This document shows, in pieces, positions 51,299 through 61,250 of a stretch of 64,000 nt of DNA. The stretch comes from Taklimakanibacter sp049323275 (lineage in GTDB: Bacteria; Pseudomonadota; Alphaproteobacteria; Rhizobiales; Aestuariivirgaceae). The notes below the pieces were generated by a model. That model did no database searches. It had not been told where the DNA came from and saw nothing but the letters and a program-made list of their open reading frames with translations. The stretch covers positions 18,412 to 82,411 of the forward strand of contig JBMOOM010000059.1 in assembly GCA_049323275.1 (NCBI GenBank), written 5' to 3'. Both the position numbers and the translations under genes were made by a program. Numbering within the stretch: position 1 is the first letter of the stretch; the number at the start of each line of letters is the position of its first letter.

Positions 51299-52765
51299 AT
51301 GACAAGCCTGACCTCCCTGACCATTTCGGCCGCACGCGACGGCCTGAAGAAGAAATCCTTCTCGGCGCGTGAGCTGACCGACGCCTATCTCGACGCGATG
51401 GCCAAGGCGCGTGTCCTCAATGCCTATGTCGTGGAAACGCCGGACGAGGCGCGCGCCATGGCCGCCGCTTCCGACGCCCGGATCGCCAAGGGCGAGGCGG
51501 GCGCGCTCGAAGGCATCCCGCTCGGCATCAAGGATCTGTTCGCCACCAAGGGCGTCCACACCCAGGCGGCGAGCCATGTGCTCGACGGCTTCAAGCCGCC
51601 TTATGAATCGACCGTCACGGGCAATCTGTGGCGCGACGGCGCCGTCATGCTGGGCAAGCTCAATATGGACGAGTTCGCCATGGGCTCCTCCAATGAAACG
51701 AGCTATTACGGCAATGTGATCAATCCCTGGCGCCGCCGCAATTCCAATGCGGCGCTAGTGCCGGGCGGCTCGTCCGGCGGCTCGGCCTCGGCGGTCGCCG
51801 CGCATATCTGCGCCGGCGCCACCGCCACCGATACCGGCGGCTCGATCCGCCAGCCCGCCGCCTTCACCGGCACGGTCGGCATCAAGCCGACCTATGGCCG
51901 CTGCTCGCGCTGGGGCGTCGTCGCCTTCGCGTCCTCGCTCGACCAGGCCGGACCGATCGCGCGCGACGTGCGCGACGCGGCGATCCTGCTCAAATCGATG
52001 GCGAGCGTCGATGCCAAGGACACCACCTCGGTCGACCATCCGGTGCCCGACTACGAATCCTTCATCGGCAAGCCGATCAAGGGCCTGCGCGTCGGCATCC
52101 CGAAGGAATACCGCGTCGACGGCACGCCGGCCGAGATCGATGCTTTGTGGGACAAGGCCGCCGGCTGGCTGAAGGAGCAGGGCGCCGAGATCGTCGAGAT
52201 CTCGCTGCCGCACACCAAATATGCGCTGCCCGCTTATTACATCGTGGCGCCGGCCGAGGCCTCGTCCAATCTCGCCCGCTATGACGGCGTGCGCTACGGC
52301 CTGCGCGTGCCGGGCGACGACATCGTCTCGATGTATGAGAATACCCGCGCCGCGGGCTTCGGCCGCGAGGTGCAGCGCCGCGTGATGATCGGCACCTATG
52401 TGCTCTCCGCCGGCTACTACGATGCCTATTATGTGCGCGCGCAGAAGGTCCGCACCCTGATCAAGCAGGATTTCGACAAGGCTTGGGACAAGGTCGATGT
52501 GGTGCTGACCCCGGCGACGCCGAGCCCGGCCTTCGCGCCCGGCGAGATCACCGATCCGGTGCAGATGTATCTGAACGACATCTTCACCGTGACCGTGAAT
52601 ATGGCGGGCCTGCCGGGCATCTCGGTGCCGGGCGGATTGTCGGAGCAGGGGCTTCCGATGGGCCTGCAGCTCATCGGCAAGCCCTTCGATGAGGAGACGC
52701 TTTTCCAGGTCGGCCATGCCATCGAGGAAGCCGCCGGCAAGTTCGAAGCGCCTAAATGGTGGTGA
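51299..52765 (+). CDS. gatA: Glutamyl-tRNA(Gln) amidotransferase subunit A
   Basis: 488-residue amidase-signature protein that releases ammonia from glutamine for the GatCAB reaction. The catalytic Lys-Ser-Ser set is present: IPLGIKDLFATKG, PGGSSGGSAS and TDTGGSIRQPA. Length is normal. It is in operon with gatC. The M23 peptidase gene follows by 21 bases and may be read through. Confidence 0.96.
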   Translation: MTSLTSLTISAARDGLKKKSFSARELTDAYLDAMAKARVLNAYVVETPDEARAMAAASDARIAKGEAGALEGIPLGIKDLFATKGVHTQAASHVLDGFKPPYESTVTGNLWRDGAVMLGKLNMDEFAMGSSNETSYYGNVINPWRRRNSNAALVPGGSSGGSASAVAAHICAGATATDTGGSIRQPAAFTGTVGIKPTYGRCSRWGVVAFASSLDQAGPIARDVRDAAILLKSMASVDAKDTTSVDHPVPDYESFIGKPIKGLRVGIPKEYRVDGTPAEIDALWDKAAGWLKEQGAEIVEISLPHTKYALPAYYIVAPAEASSNLARYDGVRYGLRVPGDDIVSMYENTRAAGFGREVQRRVMIGTYVLSAGYYDAYYVRAQKVRTLIKQDFDKAWDKVDVVLTPATPSPAFAPGEITDPVQMYLNDIFTVTVNMAGLPGISVPGGLSEQGLPMGLQLIGKPFDEETLFQVGHAIEEAAGKFEAPKWW

Positions 52766-52786
52766 ACCGCTGATGGAGTGGAAGCG

Positions 52787-53677
52787 ATGATCGCGGTCAT
52801 CGCTATCCTGGGTTTCGTCAGCGTCGTCCTGCCGCTTGTGTTCGCCTGGCGACTGTGGCGGCTCGATGAGCCGACTCGCCTGGGCTGGCTGCTCGTGCTG
52901 GCGGAAACCGCGGTGTTCGCCGCTCTGATCTTCCTGGTCGGCCGCTGGGACATTGCCGGCTTGTGGAGCCGCGTGGCGCTGATCGGCGTGCTCGTCGTCG
53001 CGGCGCTCGTCTCGACGGGGCGGCATGCCAGGCGGTCCTGGCGCGCGTCGCTCTGGCGCAGCCAGGGACAGCGGCTCGCCGCCTTGGCGCTGTTCGTCCC
53101 GGCCCTTGTCTACGTCGTTGTCGGCCTTCTCGCCCGACATGAGGCTCATCCGCTAGCTTTTCCGCTGAGGGGCGGACATTTCGTCGTCGCGCAAGGCGGC
53201 AGCGCCGGCATTCTCAACCATCACTACAGCCACCGCGCCCAGCGCCACGCGCTCGATATTACCGCTGTGGATGTTGCGGGCTTTCGTGCGTCAGGCCTTC
53301 TGCCGGCCGATCCCACCCATTATGTCGCCTTTGGCAAGAGCGTGATCAGCCCGTGCGAAGGAACGGTAAAGGCGGCCGTCGACGGGCTGCCGGACCTGCC
53401 GCCACCGGCCCGCGACAAGACGAATCCGGCCGGTAACCATGTCGTTCTTGTCTGCGGGAACCTCGAAGTCGAGCTGGCGCATTTGCGGAGGGGAAGTATC
53501 GCCGTCGAGGCCGGCAAGCCCATTCACGCCGGCGATCCGCTCGGTGAGGTCGGTAATTCGGGCAACAGCACCGAACCGCATCTGCATATCCATGCCGTCG
53601 ACGCCATATCGGGCGCAGGGGTTCAGATGTCTTTCGACGGCATCGTTCCCGCCCGTAATTCACATTTCTTCAAGTAG
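52787..53677 (+). CDS. Membrane-anchored M23 family metallopeptidase
   Basis: 296-residue LAS-family peptidase. The N-terminal part has several transmembrane helices within residues 1-115, followed by an extracytoplasmic M23 domain. The zinc ligands are visible: HALDITAVD (H and D of the first motif) and HLHIH near residue 268. Members cut peptide bonds in peptidoglycan stems or lysostaphin-like bridges. GGAG upstream favours ATG at 52787 over GTG at 52778. A hairpin terminator follows 20 bases after the stop. Confidence 0.83.
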   Translation: MIAVIAILGFVSVVLPLVFAWRLWRLDEPTRLGWLLVLAETAVFAALIFLVGRWDIAGLWSRVALIGVLVVAALVSTGRHARRSWRASLWRSQGQRLAALALFVPALVYVVVGLLARHEAHPLAFPLRGGHFVVAQGGSAGILNHHYSHRAQRHALDITAVDVAGFRASGLLPADPTHYVAFGKSVISPCEGTVKAAVDGLPDLPPPARDKTNPAGNHVVLVCGNLEVELAHLRRGSIAVEAGKPIHAGDPLGEVGNSGNSTEPHLHIHAVDAISGAGVQMSFDGIVPARNSHFFK

Positions 53678-53697
53678 CGATGGAGCGGGGATGCAAA

Positions 53698-53725
53698 AGG
53701 CCGCGAGCATGATGGCTCACGGCCT
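53698..53725. terminator. Bidirectional terminator
   Basis: Stem AGGCCGCGAGC / GCTCACGGCCT (11 bp, one G-T type mismatch) with a 6-base loop, flanked by AAAA on the left and a C/T-rich CTTCTTC on the right. It lies between the convergent M23 and DUF3597 genes and can serve both. Confidence 0.65.
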
Positions 53726-53750
53726 CTTCTTCAGACAGTATTGCTCGGGA

Positions 53751-54188
53751 TCAGTCGAGGAGGTCGGCCGGCACCTTGCCGCCATTGTCGGCGAGCTTCT
53801 TCATCAGCGCCTTGTGCAGCCAGACATTCATCTTGGCGCTGTCGCTGGTGTCGCCCGTGTAATTGAGCTCCTTGGCGAGCTTCTTGCGGGCCTCGAGGCC
53901 GCTGTCGAGGTCCAGCGCTTTCATGAGATCGACGATCGAAGTCCGCCAATTGAGCTTCTGTTTCTTGTCGGCGACGGCCTTTTCCAGCACAGCCGCGATA
54001 TCGACGGCCTGCGGGGTCGGTGCGGCCTTGGGTTCAGCGGGCGCAGGGGCCTGCGGCGTCTGCGGGGTTTGCGGCGTCTGTGGTGCCTGTGCAGTCGTTG
54101 TGGGCGTGGTGGGAGCAGACGGAGGGACGGGGGCCGCATTGGCGGCCTTGCCGAAAATTGCCTCGCTGATGCTGTCGAAAATTCCCAT
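53751..54188 (-). CDS. DUF3597 domain protein
   Basis: 145-residue protein beginning MGIFDSISEAIFGKA, followed by a Pro/Thr/Gln/Ala-rich linker with TPQTPQTPQ repeats (about 22-60) and a compact helical C-terminal domain (VDIAAVLEKAV, LNWRTSIVDLMKALDLDS, LAKELNYTGD, MNVWLHKALMKKLADNGG). These are DUF3597 hallmarks. Function unknown. AAGGAGATAGAC directly precedes the ATG at 54188. Confidence 0.85.
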   Translation of the reverse strand: MGIFDSISEAIFGKAANAAPVPPSAPTTPTTTAQAPQTPQTPQTPQAPAPAEPKAAPTPQAVDIAAVLEKAVADKKQKLNWRTSIVDLMKALDLDSGLEARKKLAKELNYTGDTSDSAKMNVWLHKALMKKLADNGGKVPADLLD

Positions 54189-54355
54189 GTCTATCTCCTT
54201 TAAGCGCTGACGCTGACATTGCGGACCTGAGAAGCGGTCCGGCGTCACTTTAGGGAGCCAAAGCGTGCGCTGCAACCCAAGGGAATGACGTAAAGTCAAT
54301 TCGCCTTTTGCGTGCAACAGCCGTGTCACTTCGAACACGGATGGCCAAAATGCGA

Positions 54356-54377
54356 AAGCCGGAGCAAGCCCCGGCTT
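54356..54377 (-). terminator. Hairpin after lexA
   Basis: AAGCCGG and CCGGCTT arms around a short loop, 29 bases after the lexA stop. On the minus strand it is followed by TCGCATTTT, a weak T stretch, consistent with a moderate intrinsic terminator. Confidence 0.45.
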
Positions 54378-54405
54378 CCTGTCCATTGCCGATCCCGGAA
54401 GGACT

Positions 54406-55113
54406 TCAGTATTTACGGATGAGCCCGACGAGACGGCCCTGCACATTGACCCGGTCGGGACCAAAAATGCGTGTCTCATAAGCCGGGTTGGCCGCTTCCA
54501 GCGCGATCGAGTCGCCCTTCTTGCGGATGCGCTTGAGCGTCGCTTCCTCATTGTCGACCAGCGCCACGACGATGTCGCCATTGGTGGCGCTGTCGCCCTT
54601 GCGGATGAGCACCGTGTCGCCGTCGAAAATGCCGGCATTGATCATCGAGTCGCCTTTGACCTCGAGCGCGAAATGCTCGCCCGAGCCCAGCATTTCGGGC
54701 GGAACGGTGATGTTGTGCGAATGATCCTGGATGGCCGAGATCGGCACACCGGCGGCGATCCGGCCCATGACCGGGACGATGGCGGCGCGCGGCGTCCCCG
54801 AGCCGGCATGCGGGATAGGCTTCACCTTGCCGAGATTGCCCTCGATGACATTGGGGCTGAAACCCGGGCGCTTGGTGGCGGAAAGACTGGGGCTATGGGC
54901 GTCCGGCAGCTTCATGACTTCGAGTGCCCGGGCCCGGTTGGGCATGCGCCGGAGGAAGCCGCGCTCCTCGAGGGCCAGGATCAGCCGGTGGATGCCGGAC
55001 TTCGATTGGAGGTTCAGCGCTTCCTTCATCTCCTCGAAAGAGGGCGACACGCCGTCCTCCTTGAGGCGTTCATTGATGAAAAGGAGCAGTTCGAGTTGTT
55101 TGCGTGTCAGCAT
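54406..55113 (-). CDS. lexA: SOS repressor LexA
   Basis: 235-residue repressor of the DNA damage response. The N-terminal winged helix (about 1-70: MLTRKQLELLLFI, VSPSFEEMKEALNLQSKSGI) binds DNA, and the C-terminal S24 peptidase domain has the Ala-Gly cleavage site (RIAAGVPIS), catalytic Ser in GDSMINAGIFDGD and Lys in ATLKRIRKKGD. A LexA box overlaps its promoter region, indicating autoregulation. It is the terminal gene of the trp-moa-moe run but has its own 114-base upstream region. Confidence 0.96.
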   Translation of the reverse strand: MLTRKQLELLLFINERLKEDGVSPSFEEMKEALNLQSKSGIHRLILALEERGFLRRMPNRARALEVMKLPDAHSPSLSATKRPGFSPNVIEGNLGKVKPIPHAGSGTPRAAIVPVMGRIAAGVPISAIQDHSHNITVPPEMLGSGEHFALEVKGDSMINAGIFDGDTVLIRKGDSATNGDIVVALVDNEEATLKRIRKKGDSIALEAANPAYETRIFGPDRVNVQGRLVGLIRKY

Positions 55114-55124
55114 GGCCGTGACCT

Positions 55125-55139
55125 GTTCAAAGAACGTTC
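55125..55139. promoter_or_regulatory. LexA box upstream of lexA
   Basis: GTTCAAAGAACGTTC is a perfect match to the alphaproteobacterial GTTC-N7-GTTC operator, 12 bases before the lexA start. A second, imperfect site on the opposite strand (GAAC-N7-AAAC, 55165-55179) lies 26 bases further out. Confidence 0.85.
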
Positions 55140-55227
55140 CGGGGAAGTCGCTCAGCTAGAATCGGAACAAATACAAAACGAGGATATGCGTTCCCGTTTG
55201 GTTCGGCAAGCTTAAATTGCTTGGCGT

Positions 55228-56433
55228 TCAGAAATCGAGGGGCAGCAGGTCGACGAGGTCGCCGGCGCGGGCGGCGGGCGCAAAAGGAGGGCGGATGATG
55301 AGGCCCTGGGCTTCGGTCAGAGCGCGCTGCATCGAGGAGTCCTGGAGCCTGAAGGGGGTGGCTTCGTAGCTCCCGTCGCCGCCACGCGCGACAGTAGCCC
55401 GAAGATAATCCTGTCTCAGGTCGTTGGCCGGCAGATCGGCACCGAGCCTGGCCTTGACGGTGTCATCGGCAGGTGGAAGCCCGAGCAGCGCTGAAAGCAG
55501 GGGTTTGAGGAAAATCCGCGCGCAGACGAGCGCCGAGACGGGATTGCCGGGAAGCCCCAGAATCCGCTGCTTCCCCTTGCGGGCGAACATCAGCGGTTTG
55601 CCGGGCCTGAGCGCGATTTTCCAGAAATCGAGCGCAATGCCCTCTGCCTTAAGGGCGGCCTGGACAAGGTCGTGATCGCCGACCGAGGCGCCACCGGTCG
55701 TCAGAAGGATATCCGCGCCGGAAGCCTTGCGGACCGCTCTGGAAATGGCCTTCAGATCATCCGGGATGATTCCGAGGTCGACCGCCTCGCCGCCATAGCG
55801 GCGCACAAAGGCCGAAAGCGCAAAACTGTTGGAGGAAACGATCTGGTCGGCCCTGGGCGTCTGACCGGGGGAGACAAGCTCGTCGCCGGTGGTGAAAATA
55901 GCCACCTTTGGCCGCTTCGTGACCGGAAGATCCGGCCAATTCATCGCTGCGGCCAATCCGATCTCACGGGCCTCGAGCTGGGTGCCGCGGCGAAGCAGTT
56001 CCTGGCCCTTGGCAAAGTCGAGACCCTTGCGCCGGATATGCTGGCCTTCACGCTGGGCGGCCACGGTGACGCTGACCATGCCGTTGGCGGACTCGGTATT
56101 TTCCTGGATGACGACCGTGTCGGCGCCCTTGGGCACCGGCGCCCCGGTGAAGATGCGTACCGCCTGGCCGGCCTTGACCATCCCGGCGAAACCATGGCCG
56201 GCCGGCGCCGTGCCCACGACCTTGAGCCTGGCGGGGACGGTCTGGACGTCGGCGAAGCGCACCGCATAGCCGTCCATGGCGGAAGCCGGGAAGGGCGGCT
56301 GGTCGCGCCTGGCCTTGATATCGGCGGCGAGCACCCGGCCGGCGCAGTGATGGAGCGGCAGGCTCTCGCGCGGCAGCGCCCTGACGCCCTTCAGAATCCG
56401 CGCCTTGGCCTCTTCGACCGGGATCAGCGCCAT
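55228..56433 (-). CDS. moeA: Molybdopterin molybdenumtransferase MoeA
   Basis: 401-residue enzyme that inserts molybdate into adenylylated molybdopterin. Markers: FPASAMDGYAVR in domain I, TGAPVPKGADTVV, the MoaB/Mog-like domain with FTTGDELV and TTGGASVGDHD, GLPGNPVSALV, and a C-terminal beta domain. The start at 56433 gives the family-typical MALIPVEEA. It follows moaC with a 2-base gap; the pair supplies late and early steps of molybdenum cofactor synthesis. Confidence 0.94.
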   Translation of the reverse strand: MALIPVEEAKARILKGVRALPRESLPLHHCAGRVLAADIKARRDQPPFPASAMDGYAVRFADVQTVPARLKVVGTAPAGHGFAGMVKAGQAVRIFTGAPVPKGADTVVIQENTESANGMVSVTVAAQREGQHIRRKGLDFAKGQELLRRGTQLEAREIGLAAAMNWPDLPVTKRPKVAIFTTGDELVSPGQTPRADQIVSSNSFALSAFVRRYGGEAVDLGIIPDDLKAISRAVRKASGADILLTTGGASVGDHDLVQAALKAEGIALDFWKIALRPGKPLMFARKGKQRILGLPGNPVSALVCARIFLKPLLSALLGLPPADDTVKARLGADLPANDLRQDYLRATVARGGDGSYEATPFRLQDSSMQRALTEAQGLIIRPPFAPAARAGDLVDLLPLDF

Positions 56434-56435
56434 GG

Positions 56436-56912
56436 TCAGTCTCCGGTGAAATGACCCGATTTGCCGCCCGATTTCTCGACCAGGCGGATATCGCCGATGC
56501 GCATGGCGCGATCGGCCGATTTGCACATGTCGTAGATGGTGAGGCAGGCGACCGATACGGCGGTGAGCGCCTCCATCTCGACACCGGTCTTGCCCTCGAC
56601 CTTAACCGTCGCCTCGACCTCGATAGCCGAGCTCTTGGCGTCGGGCGTGAAATCGACGGTGACGCCGGCGATCAGCAGCGGATGGCAGAGCGGGATCAAC
56701 TCATGCGCCTTCTTCGCCGCCATGATGCCGGCGATGCGCGCCGCCGCCAGGACATCGCCCTTCTTGGCGCGGCCCTCGCCGATCATCGCCAGCGTCTCGG
56801 CGTTCATGGCGATACGGCCCCTGGCCGTGGCGAGCCTGGTCGTCACGTCCTTGGCCGAGACGTCGACCATGCGGGCCTGGCCCTTGTCGTCGAGATGGGT
56901 GAGCTTGCTCAT
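56436..56912 (-). CDS. moaC: Cyclic pyranopterin monophosphate synthase MoaC
   Basis: 158-residue hexameric enzyme of molybdenum cofactor synthesis, step after MoaA. Markers: MVDVSAKDVT at the start, the IPLCHPLLI block and GVEMEALTAVSVACLTIYDM, with the last KSGGKSGHF loop. Its start overlaps the trpC stop by 4 bases, and moeA follows after 2 bases. No moaA is in the window. Confidence 0.96.
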   Translation of the reverse strand: MSKLTHLDDKGQARMVDVSAKDVTTRLATARGRIAMNAETLAMIGEGRAKKGDVLAAARIAGIMAAKKAHELIPLCHPLLIAGVTVDFTPDAKSSAIEVEATVKVEGKTGVEMEALTAVSVACLTIYDMCKSADRAMRIGDIRLVEKSGGKSGHFTGD

Positions 56913-57703
56913 GGCCTCTTCAGGATAGCACGGGTCGCCGCCGCGACATCCTCCTGGCGCATCAGGCTTTCGCCGATGAGGAAGGCATTGACGCCGATCC
57001 GGGACAGGCGCGCGAGGTCGGCCGGCGTGAAGAGGCCGCTCTCACCGACGATGAGGCGCTCCTTCGGCACCAGGGGCGCCAGACGCTCGGTGGTTTCGAG
57101 CGTCGTCTCGAAGGTGTGGAGATTGCGGTTGTTGATGCCGATGAGCCGGGTTGAGAGCTTGAGCGCGCGCTCGAGCTCTTTTTCGTCATGGACTTCCGCC
57201 AGCACGTCCATGCCCCAGTCGAAGGCGGCGGCCTCGAGCTCGCAGGCGAGCTTGTCGTCGATCATCGCCATGATGAGGAGGATGCAGTCGGCGCCCCAGG
57301 CGCGCGCTTCCGCCACCTGATAGGGATCGAGCATGAAGTCCTTGCGCAGCGCCGGCAGCTGCGTCACCGCCCGCGCCGCGCCCAGATATTCCGGCGCGCC
57401 CTGGAAGGAGGGCGTGTCGGTGAGGACGGAGAGGCAGGCCGCCCCGCCATCCTCATAGGCCATGGCGAGCTGCGGCGGATTGAAGTCGGGCCGGATGAGG
57501 CCCTTGGACGGGCTAGCCTTCTTGATCTCGGCGATGAGCGCCCACCGGACCTGCGCGATCTTCGCATCGAGAGCCGCCGCGAAGCCGCGCACCGGCGGCG
57601 CGTCGAGCGCCATGACGTCGAGCTCGCGCTCGGCGATCTCGGCCTTCGCCTTGGCGACCTCCTCACGCTTGTAAGCGGCGATCTTGTCGAGAATGGTGGC
57701 CAC
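56909..57703 (-). CDS. trpC: Indole-3-glycerol phosphate synthase
   Basis: 264-residue TIM-barrel enzyme closing the indole ring in tryptophan synthesis. Markers: IAEIKKASPSKGLIR with the catalytic Lys, PALRKDFMLDPYQV, IGINNRNLHTF and VGESGLFTPAD. The GTG at 57703 is the start that matches relatives; upstream codons run into a palindromic repeat. It overlaps moaC by 4 bases and lies downstream of trpD after a 147-base gap filled by the repeat. Confidence 0.95.
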   Translation of the reverse strand: MATILDKIAAYKREEVAKAKAEIAERELDVMALDAPPVRGFAAALDAKIAQVRWALIAEIKKASPSKGLIRPDFNPPQLAMAYEDGGAACLSVLTDTPSFQGAPEYLGAARAVTQLPALRKDFMLDPYQVAEARAWGADCILLIMAMIDDKLACELEAAAFDWGMDVLAEVHDEKELERALKLSTRLIGINNRNLHTFETTLETTERLAPLVPKERLIVGESGLFTPADLARLSRIGVNAFLIGESLMRQEDVAAATRAILKRP

Positions 57704-57725
57704 TAAAGCGCCCCCCTCTCTCTTA

Positions 57726-57829
57726 CCGTCATCCCGGCGAAAGCCGGGACCCATTCAATAAGCGCCAAGCGGGCGGCGCTGCAGTCATTGAAAGAATTTA
57801 ATGAGCCCCGGCTTTCGCCGGGGTGACGG
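57726..57829. repeat. Palindromic repeat between trpD and trpC
   Basis: About 104 bases with inverted ends: CCGTCATCCCGGCGAAAGCC and GGCTTTCGCCGGGGTGACGG. Each arm also folds on itself (CCCGGCGAAAGCCGGG and CCCCGGCTTTCGCCGGGG). This is a well-known alphaproteobacterial element (gtcat-ccggcgaaagccgg type) and here interrupts the trp operon without breaking a gene. Confidence 0.75.
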
Positions 57830-57850
57830 AAGAAGTGGAAACAGGCGCGC

Positions 57851-58867
57851 TCAGCCATTGGACACCTTCACCAGCTTCTCCAGCACTTCGCGGGCGCCGC
57901 CGCCGTCGATGGATTTCTGCGCCTGCGCCACGCCTTCCTTCAAGTCCTTCGCCTTGCCCGCGACGAGGAGGGCGGCGGCCGCCGTCATCACCGCGGCGTC
58001 GCGGAAGGCGTTCTTCCTGCCTTCCAGCACGCCGCGCAGCGCCTCGGCATTCTGCGCCGCATCACCGCCCTTGAGATCGGCGGCCGAGGAGCGGGCGATG
58101 CCGACATCCTCGGGCTTCACTTCGAGCGAGGTGACCTTGCCGTCCTTCAGCTCGGCGATCCAGGTCGTGCCGGAGGGCACGATCTCGTCGAAGCCGCCTT
58201 CGCCATGGCAGATCCAGGCGCGCTCGGAGCCCAGATTGTTGAGCACATGGGCGAGGGGCTCGACCCAGGCCCTGGCGAAGACGCCGGTGACCTGGCGCCT
58301 GACGCCCGCCGGGTTGGAGAGGGGCCCGAGCAGATTGAAGATCGTGCGTGTGCCGAGCTCGACGCGCGACGGCCCGACATGCTTCATCGAGGCGTGATGC
58401 GCCGGCGCGAACATGAAGCCGCAGCCGGCCTCGCCGATGCAGCGGCTGATCTGGTCCGGCGTCAGGTCGATCCTGATGCCGAGCGCCATCAGCACATCGG
58501 CAGCCCCCGATTTCGACGACAGCGCGCGGTTGCCGTGCTTGGCGATCTTGAGCCCGGTGCCGGCGGTGACGAAGGCGGCGCAGGTCGAGATGTTGTAGGA
58601 GCCCGACGCATCGCCGCCGGTGCCCACGATGTCGATGGCGTCCGCCGGCGCTTTGACCGGCGTCATCTTCTCGCGCATGATCTCGACGGCGCCGGTGATC
58701 TCGTCCACCGTCTCGCCGCGCACCCTGAGCGCCATCAGGAAGCCGCCGATCTGCGATGGCGTCGCTTCGCCCGACATCAGCACGTCGAAGGCCGCGCGGG
58801 CCTCCTCGCGCGTCAAAGCTTGGCCATTGGCCGCCTTGCCGATGAGGGATTTGAGGTCCATGGTCAT
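57851..58867 (-). CDS. trpD: Anthranilate phosphoribosyltransferase
   Basis: 338-residue enzyme joining anthranilate to phosphoribosyl pyrophosphate. Markers: DIVGTGGDASGSYNIST (PRPP loop), KHGNRALSSKSGAADVL and the FAPAHHASMKHVGPSR block, and FNLLGPLSNPA. The ATG at 58867 overlaps the trpG stop (TGATG), with TTG at 58870 and ATG at 58861 as alternatives. Dedicated TrpD without a fused glutaminase domain. Confidence 0.95.
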   Translation of the reverse strand: MTMDLKSLIGKAANGQALTREEARAAFDVLMSGEATPSQIGGFLMALRVRGETVDEITGAVEIMREKMTPVKAPADAIDIVGTGGDASGSYNISTCAAFVTAGTGLKIAKHGNRALSSKSGAADVLMALGIRIDLTPDQISRCIGEAGCGFMFAPAHHASMKHVGPSRVELGTRTIFNLLGPLSNPAGVRRQVTGVFARAWVEPLAHVLNNLGSERAWICHGEGGFDEIVPSGTTWIAELKDGKVTSLEVKPEDVGIARSSAADLKGGDAAQNAEALRGVLEGRKNAFRDAAVMTAAAALLVAGKAKDLKEGVAQAQKSIDGGGAREVLEKLVKVSNG

Positions 58868-59442
58868 CAAACTGCCCCCGCCTGTTCGAGGAAGTTCTTC
58901 AATAGAGTGTGTCCGTGCTCGGAGGCAATGCTCTCCGGATGGAACTGCACCCCATGGATGGGCTTGGTCTTGTGCTGCAGGCCCATGATGATCCCGTCTT
59001 CGGTTTCGGCCGTGACTTCCAGGCTGTCGGGCAGGCTGTCGCGCTCGACGATGAGCGAATGATAGCGCGTTGCCGCGAAGTCGTCCGGCACCTTGGCGAA
59101 GATGCCTTTGGCCTGATGGCGGATGCCCGACATCTTGCCATGCATCAGCTGCGGCGCCCGGATCACCTTGCCGCCGAAGGCCTGGCCGATGGCCTGGTGA
59201 CCGAGGCAGACGCCGAGGATCGGCACCTGGTCCTGCGCCTGGGCGATGAGGTCGAGGCAGATGCCGGCCTCATTGGGGGTGCAGGGGCCGGGCGACAGCA
59301 CGATCGCCTTCGGCCTGGCCGAAAGCACTTGGCCGACACTGATCTTGTCGTTCCGATGCACCACCGTCTCGGCGCCGAGATCGCCGAGGAAATGATAAAG
59401 GTTCCAGGTGAAGCTGTCGTAGTTGTCGATGAGGATGATCAT
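58867..59442 (-). CDS. trpG: Anthranilate synthase glutaminase subunit
   Basis: 191-residue class I glutamine amidotransferase that gives ammonia to TrpE. Markers: LIDNYDSFTWNLYHFLG, the oxyanion and nucleophile block GVCLGHQAIGQAFGG, and the His/Glu pair in FHPESIASEHG. It is separate from TrpE, unlike the fused TrpEG of Rhizobiaceae. It overlaps trpD by one base and lies 250 bases from trpE because of an intervening palindromic repeat. Confidence 0.95.
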   Translation of the reverse strand: MIILIDNYDSFTWNLYHFLGDLGAETVVHRNDKISVGQVLSARPKAIVLSPGPCTPNEAGICLDLIAQAQDQVPILGVCLGHQAIGQAFGGKVIRAPQLMHGKMSGIRHQAKGIFAKVPDDFAATRYHSLIVERDSLPDSLEVTAETEDGIIMGLQHKTKPIHGVQFHPESIASEHGHTLLKNFLEQAGAV

Positions 59443-59482
59443 GAGTGATGCCTCCTCTGCTTGGCTCGATCCGCGCCGGAAG

Positions 59483-59660
59483 TTTCCCTTCTCCCGCTTG
59501 CGGGAGAAGGTGGCCGACAGGCCGGATGAGGGTGTTGCTGCAGCGAACTCAGTGGACAGAGAGCAGCGAAAGCCGCATCAACTCGGGACCTTTGACAGGC
59601 GGAGCGAGCACCCTCATCCGCCCTTCGGGCACCTTCTCCCGCAAGCGGGAGAAGGGGAAA
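59483..59660. repeat. Palindromic repeat between trpE and trpG
   Basis: About 178 bases with long inverted ends: TTTCCCTTCTCCCGCTTGCG on the left and CGCAAGCGGGAGAAGGGGAA on the right, and inner arms GGCCGGATGAGGGTG and CACCCTCATCCGCC. The centre is unique. The ends also self-pair (CTCCCGCTTGCGGGAG). This matches a large dispersed element common in Bradyrhizobium-like genomes. It occupies nearly all the space between the two anthranilate synthase subunit genes. Confidence 0.75.
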
Positions 59661-59692
59661 TGTGCTGAGAGCTTGCGACTGGGGATGATATC

Positions 59693-61213
<1,521 letters not shown>

Positions 61214-61250
61214 GTGAGTAGACCAAGATGAGTGTGCCTTCAGGTTGAGA

